From assembly GCA_947652115.1 (NCBI GenBank), contig OX393561.1:26518856-26582855 (forward strand): a stretch of DNA of 64,000 nt, given 5' to 3'. This DNA is from Blastomussa wellsi. Lineage: Eukaryota; Cnidaria; Anthozoa; Scleractinia; Plerogyridae. Position 1 is the first letter of the stretch, and each line of letters starts with the position of its first letter. Below, one piece after another: positions 9,750 through 20,263 of this stretch. The notes beneath the pieces were generated by a model that saw only the letters and a list, made by a program, of their open reading frames with translations, ran no database searches and was not told the DNA's origin. The position numbers and the translations under genes are program-made.

Positions 9750-9957
9750 CTCGCCATGAGTTGAACGAGAACAAGGTAATCTTGCCGGCTTGCTCTCGCT
9801 GCGTTTCAACATCAACCTCTCTGGCGGGCACGCAAACAACTTTCTCGTGCTGAACGTCACTCTCGTGCTGATTGATATGTTTACCCTGAAGTACCCCGGC
9901 ACCATGCTGCAAGACACACAGGGGTACGACATCTTCAAGATCTGGGAAGAACTTTTT
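9750..9957 (+). pseudogene. Major capsid protein N-terminal fragment, Polinton D
   Basis: About 65 residues in two frames carry N-K-V-I-L-P-A, R-F-N-I-N-L-S-G-G, N-V-T-L-V-L-I-D-M-F-T-L-K-Y-P-G and L-Q-D-T-Q-G-Y-D-I-F-K-I. These match the first beta strands of a double jelly-roll MCP lineage found in cnidarian Polintons as I recall it. The fragment stops at a poly-T tract (about 9946-9962), where the next transposon-like gene begins. The rest of the capsid gene is absent here, and the packaging ATPase resumes at 12957. Confidence 0.45.
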
Positions 9958-9961
9958 TTTT

Positions 9962-12130
9962 TTGCAAGAGGAGCACGACAACATGCTGCTATTGTCCAAG
10001 CTGGTACCATGGTTTTTTGGACTGGACCATACACACTATGCAAGATGGCTACCAATTCACTTGCGAGACATGTATCGTCTGAAAGATTTTGCACCAGATG
10101 TTGCCTTACAATTGAGGCAAGGAAAGTTTGTTGTGAACAAGACGTCAAAGCCCTTCTCAAGTATCCCAATTGACCAAGCTCATGAGCAGAACAACGCCTT
10201 AGTCAAAGGGGAGGGCGGTGCTGTGGGATTAACAGAGAATCCGAGTGCTCTTCGTCGGTGGATGGTATCTGGGCCGGAGATGGCAAGAGTCATCAATGAG
10301 TTTGAGGCCGGCATTGTAACAGAATCCACTCGAAACGAGCAGAATGGAAAACACCATGAAGACACAAGAAGCTTGCAATCTTTGTTTTATAGAGATGTTA
10401 CTGCACTGACAAGAACAATTGAAGAAATGGGAAATCCTTTCATGGAGGAAACCGAAGATCTCTTAGTTTTGGACACTAAGGAAATAATGAGTTCGGATGC
10501 AGTGGTGAGACTGCGCAAGGTAGAAGAGGTTGGAATGGCACAGTACGAGTCGTTCATAACGGAACGCTTGGTGCAGTGAAGCAAGTCATTGTATGATCCA
10601 ATAAAGAGAAACGATCTTGGCATCTTTAAATGTCCTTCGTCAAAGACAGTGTCTAAGACCAAACAGCAGTTGTCATCTGCAAAGAATGATTGTTTGCTTT
10701 TTTCGAGGTTGTACATTTCTTGCCAGACGAGGGAGGGAAACCTGGATGAGTTTTTTCAGCACGAGAATCAAAGTTGCCCACCATCGCTATCACAGGACGG
10801 TAAACTCAAAAGAAGTCAGAACTAGCTGATTGTCTCCAGTCTTTCACAACTCCACAAGTGAAGATTCCCGAGGATGTCGATGCCATTATCATCGATGGAT
10901 CGGTTGTTGTCAATATGGTCAAGCCCCGAACAGAGAAAACATTTGCAGAATATTCAAGGCAGTCTTTTCTCCCCTACATTCAATCTCAGCTCTCCCATGC
11001 TAAGCGACTTGATGTAGTATGGGATGAATATGTTCCCAACGGCTTAAAGGCTACTACTAGAAGTAAACAAGGGAAGGGTGCTAGAAGACGCGTACAGACA
11101 AGCAGTCAACTACCTCGCAACTGGCAGCAGTTCCTACGGAATGACGAAAACAAGCAAGAATTATTTCGGTTCCTGGCTGAGTCTGTACTATCCTTGCACG
11201 AGGGAAAGCAAGTCATCACAACCAAAGGCAGAGAAATCCTGTGTACTCTTGCTCGTAGCAGCACCTCGAACCTGGCTCCATGTACACACAAGGAAGCTGA
11301 CACCAGGATGATTTTACATGCAGCCGACGCTGTCCAGGAGGGTCACCAGAAGATTGTGATACATACAGTTGACACTGATGTCCTTGTTCTAGCTGTAACA
11401 CTTGCCGATATGCTTCGAGAGCAACAAGTAGAAGTCTGGGTTGCCATGGGCACTGGCTCGCATTTGCGCTACATTGCTGCGCACGAGATCTCAAGCAGCT
11501 TGGGACCAGAAATGTCAAAGTCTCTACCCGTATTCCACGCATTCACAGGATGCGATACGGTATCCTGTTTTTCTGGACGAGGAAAGAAGACTGCCTTCAC
11601 TGTATGGCGAAATTATCCAGCCGTCATGAATGCCTTCCTGCAGCTGGCGTCTTCGCCTACTCATCCAGTCAGTGAAGCGTGCATGGCAAATCTTGAACGT
11701 TTTGTCATACTCATGTACGACAGAACAAGCAGGAAGATGAATGTTGATGAAGCCAGGAAGCAACTTTTTGCACAGAAAGGTAGAGCATATGATGCAATCC
11801 CACCGACAAGGGCGGCCCTATTACAACACACATACAGAGCAGCTTATCAAGCTGGTCACTGCTGGGGCCAAGCCGTCACCAAGTCCAGAGTTACCTTCAC
11901 CTGGCGACTGGGGCTGGATTTCAAAGATGGAGAGTGGCAGCCTTTTTGGACGACTCTACCGGAGGTAACAAAGTCATGCTGAGAGCTCATCCGATGCGGA
12001 TGCAAGGCTGGGTGCAGAGGGAGTTGTTCTTGTAAAAAGGCAGCACTGCAATGCACTGCCCTTTGCAACTGCAGTGAACAATGTAACAACCGATAAGGAT
12101 AAACGTGGAATGATCACTGTTGTTGAAAAT
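9962..12130 (+). pseudogene. Transposon-like gene: nuclease-like core plus CXC (tesmin/TSO1-type) zinc domain
   Basis: Three stretches belong together. 9962-10579 contains I-D-Q-A-H-E-Q-N-N-A-L-V-K and S-G-P-E-M-A-R-V-I. 10858-11982 contains A-I-I-I-D-G-S-V-V-V-N, H-K-E-A-D-T-R-M-I-L-H-A, H-T-V-D-T-D-V-L-V-L-A and F-H-A-F-T-G-C-D-T-V-S; the acidic residues suggest a PIN/FEN-like nuclease fold. After the TGA at 11980-11982 the frame continues into a Cys-rich block (C-G-C-K-A-G-C-R-G-S-C-S-C) typical of CXC domains. The sequence between 10580 and 10857 is poorly open. This composite is highly repeated in cnidarian genomes. It inserted into the D capsid region. Terminal repeats were not identified. 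Confidence 0.5.
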
Positions 12131-12179
12131 GTTTCAATATATGAACAGCGGGGTGGTGTAAAGCCTACCAAGCACTGAA

Positions 12180-12956
12180 TTAAACTGCCTCAAATTTTTG
12201 GATTGTAATTAAGTATGTTTTCATGAGAAGAGCCATTAAAAGTGTTAAGTATGCGTAATTTTGTTATTTTCAGCCTCTGAAATTCGCATGTCAACAGTTG
12301 TTTTCCCGTACAAGTTTTAATTAACAGAATGATTGATTGTGTAAACTGGAGTTGTTTACTTCAAGCATCTTATGTGTGTATGAGACGAAGTTGAACAATA
12401 TTTGATAAGTAAAGTGACTTAGGTCTTAACAATTATGAGCAAGTAGAATAACAGCTTGTCAAGATTAAGTCCAGTACGATACTACCGCCTGAGAAATAAA
12501 AGCATTTAGTAAATGGAATGATAAAAGTTTCTTATGAGTTTGTTTTAATACATTATTGATATTTGTAGCGATTTCAAAAGGAAGAAACAGATTTAACAAG
12601 CACTTTCCCTTTTATAACCTTTCACTTCCGGTAAAAATTGGCAGACATTTTGAAAATTCATCATTTCTTAGTAAATTTTATCATTTTTTTAAAATTTGAA
12701 ACAAATAATTTATCAAGGAAAGATTAAAATCACTGCAACATTAAAAATAAAGTTTTATAAGAGCAAGAAAAGAACATTTAATGGGACTAATTAAAATAAA
12801 TTCCACTTCCGGTTGAAAATGGCCGCCATTTTTAAAAACCCTTATAACTTCCCAAAAATAAAATTTCTTCGATGGCTCCATATCCACATTTGTTTATCAC
12901 ATAAACCTGGTACTTCATGCAAAGTTTCATGCTTTTAGCCCAAAGTGCACAATTTT
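12180..12956. other. AT-rich non-coding tail of the inserted element
   Basis: No open frame with protein-like composition is visible. The motif CACTTCCGG next to GGCCGCC-type text recurs (12607 and 12805). The stretch probably belongs to the 3' part of the insertion that ends near 12956, where D coding sequence resumes. Confidence 0.4.
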
Positions 12957-13441
12957 TTCACATAACCGCCTGACTAATCTCCCCGACCTTTGCGCACAAC
13001 AGGACCTGCTTCCGCATTGGCGAAAACGATCCTCGAATATTTATGGTCATCTGCGAGCAGCACCAGGTCAAGGCCTGGCTTCGGCTTCTCACCTGGCTGT
13101 TCGAAGGAACCAACATTCTGTTTATCCTCCACCACTGTGCCACCTCCAAAGATGTGAAATGGTGCACCAGCTCTCTTGTCAAGCTGGGCTTCTCTGCGAG
13201 ACACGTTGGCATCACCGTGTGGGTGCTGACCCAAAAGCTGAGAGGGATCACATTCTCCTTTCGCAAAAGTGTGGCAGCGATCCTGCTGTTCTACACACCG
13301 TCTTCGAAAACAAAAAGCTATTTTTGACGAATACGCCGGGAGCTCTCGTCTGACTAGTGCAGGCTTCTGATCTTGCAGCTGAAACAGCGGAAGTTCTCTT
13401 ATCTGTCGCTTTGTCAAACTTTTTTTACAACAATTGAATAG
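12957..13441 (+). pseudogene. Packaging ATPase C-terminal part, Polinton D
   Basis: The frame from about 12980 carries F-R-I-G-E-N-D-P-R-I-F-M-V-I-C-E. It continues through the Walker B region and then V-K-L-G-F-S-A-R-H-V-G-I-T-V-W-V-L-T-Q and A-A-I-L-L-F-Y-T-P-S, diagnostic of the FtsK/HerA-type genome-packaging ATPase of this lineage. The Walker A half is missing, cut off by the insertion at 9962-12956. The acidic Walker B pair expected after the hydrophobic strand is His-His here, so it could not hydrolyse ATP normally. An in-frame TGA at 13325-13327 and a later TAG add further breaks. Confidence 0.6.
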
Positions 13442-13459
13442 TTGAGGCCGCAAGATAAC

Positions 13460-14029
13460 ATGGTAGAAGAGGAACGAGTAATCGCAGAAGTTTTAACTAT
13501 GCTGGAGGCCGAGCCTTCAAGCAGTGCAAAAACTGGTAGCGTTGTGTTGGCTATTGCCCCGGCTGATATACCGGCTCTTCATGAGCAGCTGGCGGTGCTG
13601 GTGTCGACAGGCAAAGCCAAAGAGGCCATCGGTGTGCAGCTGAAGCAGAAGCAGGTGAAGTGCCTGACCGGCAAAGAGGTCGAAAAATACTTCAAAAGAT
13701 ATCAGACTTACGTGGGGGCAAAGACGACCAACAGTTTGATCGACAGCTTCATTTTTCTTGTGTCAAAAGTGGTCAGCATGATTGTGCCGATCGACAACGT
13801 TGCAGCCTATCAGCGGGAGCTCAAAAACGACTACATCATTACCAAAGAGCTCTCCAACCTGGCGGGCAACCTTGCTCTGAAGTGCGGGCGCTTCCTCGAT
13901 GTGGCCAATGCGGCACTTATCGCCACAAAGCACATTGAGTTAACTGAGCAGGCACCAAAAGCTGAGGGGTTTCAAAGCAACCCTCAACAAATGGTGAGTG
14001 ATTACGAAGCAACACTCACCGACAATTGA
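13460..14029 (+). CDS. Conserved Polinton protein of unknown function (189 aa)
   Basis: An uninterrupted frame starts at the ATG at 13460. It has an acidic N-terminus (M-V-E-E-E-R-V-I-A-E-V-L), an Ala-rich segment, and a helical core with L-T-G-K-E-V-E-K-Y-F-K-R-Y-Q-T-Y-V-G-A-K-T and a hydrophobic S-F-I-F-L-V-S-K-V-V-S-M-I-V-P-I helix. It lies directly after the ATPase and before a TM-protein gene, so it is probably part of the late (virion) block. Its full length is unusual among the broken neighbours. It resembles a cnidarian Polinton family without known function. Confidence 0.6.
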   Translation: MVEEERVIAEVLTMLEAEPSSSAKTGSVVLAIAPADIPALHEQLAVLVSTGKAKEAIGVQLKQKQVKCLTGKEVEKYFKRYQTYVGAKTTNSLIDSFIFLVSKVVSMIVPIDNVAAYQRELKNDYIITKELSNLAGNLALKCGRFLDVANAALIATKHIELTEQAPKAEGFQSNPQQMVSDYEATLTDN

Positions 14030-14064
14030 ACATTTTTGTTGAATATATATTTGCTTTGGATACC

Positions 14065-14559
14065 ATGTCAACCGAAGTGCAAAACACTCCTTCCCAAGAA
14101 GTAGCCGCCATTTCACTAGAATAAAAAACACAACAAGCAACAACGTCGACACCTGCCACAAAGCCTGCAAAAAACCCCAAGCGTGTGGCTGCCGGCAAAG
14201 CTGTTGCTGAAAGAACTTGGCTGGCTCGTGAAGCACAGACAAAAAGCCGCTGCCGAGGCTGCTATTATCATCACGAACCACAAGACACAAAAACGGCTGC
14301 TCCAGTGGCTGCAGCAGAGAAACCAGATTCTGAAAGTCAAAAGGCCAGTCAGGCCAGCAGCAGGTTAAACACCACTCAATGGCTTGCAATCGGCAGCATT
14401 GTCATCTCTCTGATTGGCATCTATTACAAATGCGAAGAGCTCAAAGCCGTTTTCGGCAAGAAACAAATGTCAGCACCTGTGCATGTGCCTGTGCATGAGC
14501 CTGTGCAGGCGCCTGTGCGCCCACTGCAACAACCGAAGGGCGTGCGTCACAAGGATTGA
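14065..14559 (+). pseudogene. Basic single-TM protein with VPV/HEPVQ repeats, one stop
   Basis: The ATG at 14065 follows a TATATATTTGCTTTGGATACC leader. After a TAA at 14122-14124 the frame stays open to 14559. The N-terminal half is basic and Ala-rich (P-K-R-V-A-A-G-K-A-V-A-E-R-T-W-L-A-R-E-A). A membrane segment follows (L-A-I-G-S-I-V-I-S-L-I-G-I-Y-Y-K), then a tail of P-V-H-V-P-V-H-E-P-V-Q repeats coded by a short tandem DNA repeat (14476-14520). The R-V-x-A-G-K-x-x-A-E motif recurs in cnidarian Polintons. Function is unknown; membrane anchoring is inferred. Confidence 0.5.
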
Positions 14560-14618
14560 ATAAATTTCTTTCATTAAATATTTGCGACGGCTATTATATC
14601 CTGTTGCGTGCAACAATT

Positions 14619-14837
14619 ATGTATATCAACTTCAACCAGCTTTTAGTCTCCATCGCGGCTATTGACGGCATCGCCATGATGCTTTCTGTAGTAAACGATG
14701 TGGCCGGCAACATAATCAAATGCGTTATCAAGGCTCAATTCACCAAGCCAGATGTGAAATACTCTGACACAGATGATGAGAAGTACTTCAACACAGATGA
14801 TGAGAAGTACTCCTCCGATAGATTAATTTTGTTTTGA
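14619..14837 (+). CDS. Small protein with hydrophobic N-terminus and acidic repeat tail
   Basis: This 72-residue frame starts M-Y-I-N-F-N-Q-L-L-V-S-I-A-A-I-D and has a moderately hydrophobic N-terminal half. Its tail repeats the unit D-T-D-D-E-K-Y (14762-14812), encoded by a direct repeat. It sits between two other small plus-strand genes with spacing of about 60 and 25 bp. I do not recognise a family. Confidence 0.45.
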   Translation: MYINFNQLLVSIAAIDGIAMMLSVVNDVAGNIIKCVIKAQFTKPDVKYSDTDDEKYFNTDDEKYSSDRLILF

Positions 14838-14861
14838 ACATTTTGCATACACACATATACC

Positions 14862-15071
14862 ATGTCTGACAACAAGCTTGTTAAAATTGTCCTTGACACA
14901 GCAACTCTCACCAGCATCGGTTGGATCGCAAAAAAGGCTGTGAAAGAGAATTTTACCTCTGACCTCAGCACTAACATTATGAACTACGTGAAGTTTACAG
15001 CTGTTTTGGCGGAAAGCATTAAGCTCAAGCAGTACCTCGAAGACCAAAAAATACTCCCTGACAACTTGTAA
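14862..15071 (+). CDS. Small conserved Polinton protein (69 aa)
   Basis: The intact frame begins directly after CACATATACC, a TATA-like motif 2-9 bp before the ATG. The pattern is I-V-L-D-T-A-T-L-T-S-I-G-W-I-A-K-K, a central N-Y-V-K-F-T-A-V-L-A helix and an end Y-L-E-D-Q-K-I-L-P-D. This layout recurs in cnidarian Polintons of the D type as I recall. Two hydrophobic helices suggest a membrane or capsid-interior peptide; function is unknown. Confidence 0.55.
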   Translation: MSDNKLVKIVLDTATLTSIGWIAKKAVKENFTSDLSTNIMNYVKFTAVLAESIKLKQYLEDQKILPDNL

Positions 15072-15111
15072 GACACATCATTTTGAAAAAAACAACTTTA
15101 CTTATATACAG

Positions 15112-15530
15112 ATGGCAAGTGTTGCAATTATGGTCAGCAGCGCCATGCTAAATGCGGCAGCTTTCATTGGCGGCAACTATCTTGCTCGCACACTTGGCGG
15201 CTGCAACAAAGCTGCCCAAGAAGAAAGGTGCAGCACAAAAAAGTACTTGAGGCGTACCAAGCAGCTTATGCCAAGTACTCGCGCGATCGCACTAAGCTTC
15301 CTGACTGGATTGCAACCAACGCACAAATCAAAGCTGAAGCGAAACAAAACTTCACCAACACTGATTACGATTTGAAACTCAGGCACAACCAGGCACATCC
15401 TGAAGAGGGAATGACACCACCAATGGAGCCTAAGTTCTCTGATTTTTATCGCCCAAGCGCACAGCAGAAACAGGGCGAGCTTGTGTTCGTTGGCGCTGGT
15501 GCACTTGCTCTGGGCTACGCGGCTTTTTGA
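15112..15530 (+). pseudogene. Membrane-associated Polinton protein, one frameshift
   Basis: The start at 15112 follows CTTATATACAG closely. The first 35 residues (A-S-V-A-I-M-V-S-S-A-M-L-N-A-A-A-F-I-G-G-N-Y) are hydrophobic. Near 15225 the coding frame changes and continues with V-L-E-A-Y-Q-A-A-Y-A-K-Y-S-R-D-R-T-K-L, F-T-N-T-D-Y-D, P-K-F-S-D-F-Y and a C-terminal hydrophobic V-F-V-G-A-G-A-L-A-L-G-Y. The two halves together match one known-style family of about 135 residues. Both termini look membrane-seeking. Function is unknown. Confidence 0.55.
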
Positions 15531-15632
15531 TTCCTTTGAACTTTCATTGCGATCAATAAACCTGAAAGAGGCCGAACCACTTGGACTTGGCGAAAGCTGC
15601 TAGGGTTCGAGACTCTCCCACCATCTGTAAAA

Positions 15633-16046
15633 TCATGGTTCAGCTTTTTTCTGCACGAGGTATGAGGGCAGCTTGGAATAAAGCTTTTCAGTTATTTGGT
15701 CTGCCTCAGGCCACATGTAGTTGTGCGAAAAGCAGATGTAGTTGACCTGTGCATGCCTCTGAACGTCTGCAACGCAGTTCGCCAAAAACCGGGTCCTTTC
15801 TGCTTCGAGCTGCTCGAGAAAGATTTTGTTCCGCTTTAAAACTTTCAACAAATATGTGCAGTAAACCTGTTACGGTTTTTCAAAGTGCCTTGTTTCTTTT
15901 TCTTCCACTTCCTCTTCTGACATATTTTCGACCACCATTTTTCTGGGTTTTTCGTAGTATTGCTCCAGCTCCCTCATTTTTTCTTTCAAGTCTGCTTCTG
16001 AAAACTTACCCTGCAGAACACCATATGGATCTTTAACATTCGCCAT
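15633..16046 (-). pseudogene. Helical Polinton protein with one in-frame stop
   Basis: The start at 16046 (M-A-N-V-K-D-P-Y-G-V-L-Q-G-K-F) leads into a Glu/Lys-rich helix. A TAA occurs after residue 58, and the same frame continues to 15633 with L-K-R-N-K-I-F-L-E-Q-L-E-A-E-R and V-N-Y-I-C-F-S-H-N-Y-M-W-P-E-A. Total length would be about 137 residues. It is transcribed away from the integrase fragment, sharing the promoter interval 16047-16079. No function is known. Confidence 0.5.
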
Positions 16047-16079
16047 TTGGGTTGTGTATATATATCAAATATTTTTTCA
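16047..16079. promoter_or_regulatory. Divergent TATA-rich promoter interval
   Basis: Only 33 bp separate the starts of the minus-strand gene (16046) and the integrase fragment (16080). The interval holds the run GTGTATATATATC, usable in both directions. The same TATA-run-before-ATG layout marks other genes in this window (for example 964, 14862 and 15112). Confidence 0.45.
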
Positions 16080-16262
16080 ATGCTAAACAAATTGCAGCAG
16101 ACTTACTACAGCCCGAGCGGCTATTGGAAAGGCATTTCTGCAATCAAAAAATTGGCTGGTGCCGCCAAGGTTCCTGAATAGGTTGCAAAAAACTGGTTAC
16201 TGAAACAGGCGATGTGGCCTAGACATATTCCTCGGCCTCTGTTTGATGTGTCTGCTCCCAAC
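16080..16262 (+). pseudogene. Integrase N-terminal fragment, Polinton D
   Basis: The ATG at 16080 opens L-Q-Q-T-Y-Y-S-P-S-G-Y-W-K-G-I-S-A-I-K-K-L-A, a characteristic integrase N-terminal helix motif. After an in-frame TAG (about 16179) the frame continues W-L-L-K-Q-A-M-W and I-P-R-P-L-F-D-V-S-A-P-N. The catalytic domain that should follow is absent; sequence beyond about 16262 is unrelated repeat DNA. Confidence 0.5.
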
Positions 16263-16429
16263 AAGCACTGTGCAAAAAGCCAAATATTTGGGCCAGAATT
16301 TGAAAATATTTGGGCTCGAATGCGACTCGGCACACGCCTCGTATACTGAAAATTTCTGATGTATTCTAGTATGCCTGATTCGAAATACACCTGGGATATG
16401 CTATTAGAATCCGGCCTGTTTTTCTTTAT

Positions 16430-16640
16430 TCGAATTGAACACTCCGGGTGTGCATGACATATTCAATATTGAATACTTGTGAATACTCCAGGGGCACTTG
16501 ACATATTCAAATCGAATACCCTTGAATACTCCAGGTGTACTTCACGTATAGCGTGCGCCTTAAATACTCTAGGATTTTATGGCATCACATTGACATATTC
16601 CAGGCTAGAATACCCTAGAATATTTTTTCATTTGGCGCAG
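16430..16640. repeat. Degenerate tandem repeat
   Basis: Three or four diverged units of about 65 bp share GAATACTCCAGG and TTGACATATTC blocks. They are non-coding. The flanks (16263-17025) show no recognisable gene. Confidence 0.5.
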
Positions 16641-17025
16641 TGTTCCCAATTGATGTTTTGGAAGATTGGCCAAATCGGCTGAAATTAACGCCGTGATGGC
16701 CCCGCGATCCAGTCAAATCACAGCCATCGCGATTTTTTCGAAAAAATATATTTTTTGGAAAGCCAATTTGTATTTTGACTTAGGTATAGAAACCAGGGTA
16801 TTGGAGGCTAAGACACGTGTATACACGGTTTTTGCCTTCTGGTTTATTCTAGCACACTTTACAAACCTTCTTAAATCATTTTTCTTTAGAAATATAGTCT
16901 TAATTTGACTCACAAGGTTAACTGTAGCCAGACTTTGGACTCTTGGTCATTTGTTGGGTAAGCCTGGATAAACCAACAATTTCTTGAATAAATAAACAAT
17001 GTTGACATGTGATACTGAGGATGCA

Positions 17026-17279
17026 TTTCTTTCCAAAAAATATCCAAGACTGGATTCTTAAATCCAAAAACGGATTTTGCGTTTCTTTAATGAACAGATT
17101 AATCCAAGATCACTTGGATCATGGTGCATCAAAGGAACCGAAGAATACACTCTGGGAAAGGACTCTTTGGTTCCTCTGATGCACCATGATCCGCGTGATC
17201 TTGGATTCATCTGTTCAGTAAAGAAACGCAAAATCCATTTTCAGATCTAATAATCCAATCTTGGATTTTTGAAAGAAAC
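17026..17279. mobile_element. Foldback (MITE-like) element, ~110-bp arms
   Basis: The segment begins TTTCTTTCCAAAAA and ends TTTTTGAAAGAAA. The left arm to about 17145 and the right arm from about 17165 are inverted copies with scattered mismatches, including the block GGATCATGGTGCATCA in both. There is almost no interior and no coding frame. A target duplication was not obvious. It is probably non-autonomous. Confidence 0.75.
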
Positions 17280-18608
17280 ACACTCTTACACACCTCATTC
17301 CAAAATGGCTTCCATTTTTAATATTATTTTGTTTGTATTCAAAATATTCTTCTGAATTTTGAACTCAAAGGGTTACAGTCACCATGAATAAAGTCAACTT
17401 TGGCAATGTACAAAATTGCCTTCAAATTAAAGGAAACCTTGATATAGTAGTTTACTAAGGTAGAAAAAGACCAAAGATGCACCAATAAACTAAGAAGAAT
17501 CAAGGATGGCTTTGAACGAGGAAAACATATTGAAAAGATTTGTAATTTACGCTAAACTTTTCAAACTGTGTCATTTGTTACCCAGCCCCTTTAAAAAGGA
17601 GGTGAGAAGAGCCAATTTGAAAACCAGCAAAATAATATTAAGTGGTAGTCTCAGTAAAAGCGATTTATTGAATTTCGGGTAGGATCAAAATATTGCCACT
17701 AACTTTGACCAGTGATTTATCTTAGGTTGCAAGTTACTGCAATGGCTTTAGTTTTTGGAAACATGTTAAAATAAAGTTTTGAGAGCTCAAAACAGTCAAA
17801 GCCGTAAAAGGCAAAATTTTTGAGCCTGACCAGAACAAAAATTTGCAAAAGTTGATGAGCTTGCCGCTCAAAAACCCTCAAGCAAGAAATTATTATTATT
17901 TTTGAGTTAGCTGGTCTTTCAATGGCTGAAAGCATATATTTATTTTGGTATGTTCTAATTTAAAGATTCATGAAAATTTATTTATTTGCGATGGTTAGGC
18001 CGCCTGTTGTGAACATGCAAAAGTACCCCGTCTTTGCTGGCCTGTATTTCGCAAGTCCAGACTAGGCCATTCTAAATTCGGACTGAATCCTTTTAAATAG
18101 ATGTTAGGAAGCATAGAAATCTAAAAATACTTTGCGCGTTTAATCTTCCTTTGCTACAGCGACTTCAAACTTTTAGTACTTCCGTGAATATTACACTCAT
18201 TACACTTCACACTCATTATGCAAATTGAGGTTCTCAAAGGTACTTTTGATTGTTTTTCAGTGGAAACGTTTTTAATGCTACATTATACCATTCTAAGTCA
18301 TAAATATAGAAAGGTACACACAAATAACAGGTGTTACGATTAAGGGAATAAAACTGTACAAATTGGCAAAAAATACTCTCCATCTTTGCATGCTTTCGGT
18401 TAGGAATTATTGCAAAAATGCAAATTATGTCTACCGATTCTTGAACTTCGCCGATTTTTCTCTTTTCTTATTACTTGGATTGCCTTTTTTCCTAATGCTT
18501 AAGTTAATAAAAATATGCTCTATTTCAATCTGACGACTTTCAAGGTATAATTTGGTTTTATCAACTGGGTTGATAATGTCAATTGGGCACCGTAAAGAGA
18601 TTCAAGAG

Positions 18609-18641
18609 CTGACGTTTCGAGCATTAGCCCTTCGTCGGAGC
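18609..18641 (-). ncRNA. Hammerhead-ribozyme-like core, degenerate
   Basis: On the minus strand the order is a CCGACGA box, a short GC hairpin (GGGC...GCTC), GAAAC, then GTC. This is the hammerhead arrangement CTGANGA / stem II / GAAAC / GTC, but with C in place of the conserved T in the first box, so activity is doubtful. Such motifs occur in Penelope-like retroelement termini and retrozymes. Confidence 0.3.
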
Positions 18642-18857
18642 CACACGTAGCCACGGATGCTAGGATGGCAGTCTAGTTGAGAGAAAAGGTCTTTGATTCA
18701 GGAAAAAACTTGAGTAAAAAGATGTGATAACCGTTTACAAAAACACCTCGAAGCCCTGGGACGTTTACAAAAACACCTCGAAGCCCAGCCTAGCTCTCAG
18801 GGATATCGCTGCTGATTATAACTTCTTGAAGGCTCTTACAGCAATTTTATTAACCAA

Positions 18858-19442
18858 CAATCATATGAAGGGTTATTAGGGTCATTATTCCAAGTTATGA
18901 TGGTCTATTGAATTATGTTCTGCCATTTTGCATTACATTCTTGATTTTCAAATTATGTCCTGCAAGCCGCTAAATTATGTTCTGGCATTTAAAATTATGT
19001 TTTCGATATTTGAATTATGTTTTGACATTTCACATCATGTCTTGCCATTTTGCATTACATTTTAGATTTTCAAATTATATCCTGCAAGCCAAATTCTGTT
19101 CTGTCATGTAGTCTAATTATGTTCGGCTGATGTACTGGTGCCTCGCAGCGGGAAAGCTACGAGGAACCCTGGGACAAGCAAACAACAACCTTTCAACATG
19201 GCAGCCTCCGCGGCTCAGTCAGTATCTAGTGAACTGAGCAAATGTGTGAGAGACCTCATCCTTTTGGTTGAACAAGGCAGTTTTTGTGAGGATGATGTAG
19301 CACAATTTCGCCTTGATCGGCTTGAAGGACATAATTTGAAAATCGAAAAATGTAATACAAAGTGGCAGAACATAATTCAATAGACCATCATAACAGGATT
19401 TGAATTGGAATAATGACCCTAATAACCCCTCATACAATCATT
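18858..19442. mobile_element. Foldback element with ~110-bp arms and repeat-rich interior
   Basis: The left arm (18858-18963) and right arm (19321-19442) are inverted copies sharing GGTTATTAGGGTCATTATTCC and ATTATGTTCTGCCA. The interior repeats the AATTATGTTCTG motif several times and holds no convincing protein. It is probably a non-autonomous DNA transposon. Outer flanks show no clear duplication. Confidence 0.65.
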
Positions 19443-19854
19443 CCTCGACGAGAAATTTCGTGTTGAAGTGCGTAACAAAACACTTTTGCATGTTGTCTTG
19501 ACTCTTGAAACCCAGCTTGAAAACATTGCTCTTGTTCTTTCAAATTGTTCTAAACACCAGAATAAGAAATGGAATCTGTCACAGACTTCCGGCCATGTGT
19601 TTTTTGGGGTTGCAGAGACCTTTCATCAGTTTTGCTGTTTTTTTCAGTCAAACTTTCTGATATCAGGTAAACGTAGAGCATAGTAAAGGCCAGGAAACAA
19701 AAAATAAATAACTGGGAGCTCCGCTTTTAGGCTTGGCTAAATCTATATATTGTTTCTTGCTAAAAAAATGACCCCATTGACGGTCTTTATAAGGTATTTG
19801 ATATAATACTTTTACCATTTTTCTGTCTGAATGTGCCATGTTTTTTTATTTGTT

Positions 19855-20150
19855 AGGAAGTTCTGTGAACAAGCTGAAATCAGATGCTCAGGTGACCATC
19901 CCAGTAGAAGTAAAGTTTGTCAATCGCACAAAGCATGTAGTTCAGTTAGAGTGGATTACTCCTCAAGGCCATCGTGAGAAGAAGAAAGTTCTGGCAAAGA
20001 GTCGCTGCTGGCGGACCACTTCATGGGAAGGTCATTACTGGGTTTGCTGTGACCCTAAGCATGATGAGCATTTGTTTGCACTCAATTATGGCCTGCATTA
20101 CAGAGTACAGAAAACAAGAGGAGCAAGGGAAAGAGTTGTCATCACAGCAG
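19855..20150 (+). pseudogene. VHL beta-domain-like exon
   Basis: About 95 residues carry V-E-V-K-F-V-N-R-T-K-H-V-V-Q-L-E-W-I and later T-S-W-E-G-H-Y-W-V-C-C-D. The order (F-x-N-R-T, V-x-L-x-W, G-H-x-W-x-x-x-D) matches the von Hippel-Lindau beta domain. A polypyrimidine tract ending TTAG precedes it at 19855 and a GTAACT donor follows at about 20151, so it looks like an internal exon. No neighbouring exons were found. It may be a stranded duplicate of a host gene or part of a repeat. Confidence 0.4.
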
Positions 20151-20263
20151 GTAACTTTCTTTTGAGTGTTGCAGGTTTCAGGTGTTCATGTTTATATCGA
20201 GAAGTACAGGGAAGAGATACTCCATTAACTTCGAACTAGATTGTAACTCCACTAACGTTGTGT

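Noticed and set aside
16713..16913. Short convergent open frames on both strands
   Set aside because: AT-rich, no family resemblance and no start context.
19138..19383. 81-codon plus-strand frame
   Set aside because: It lies across the interior and right arm of a foldback element and has no recognisable domain.
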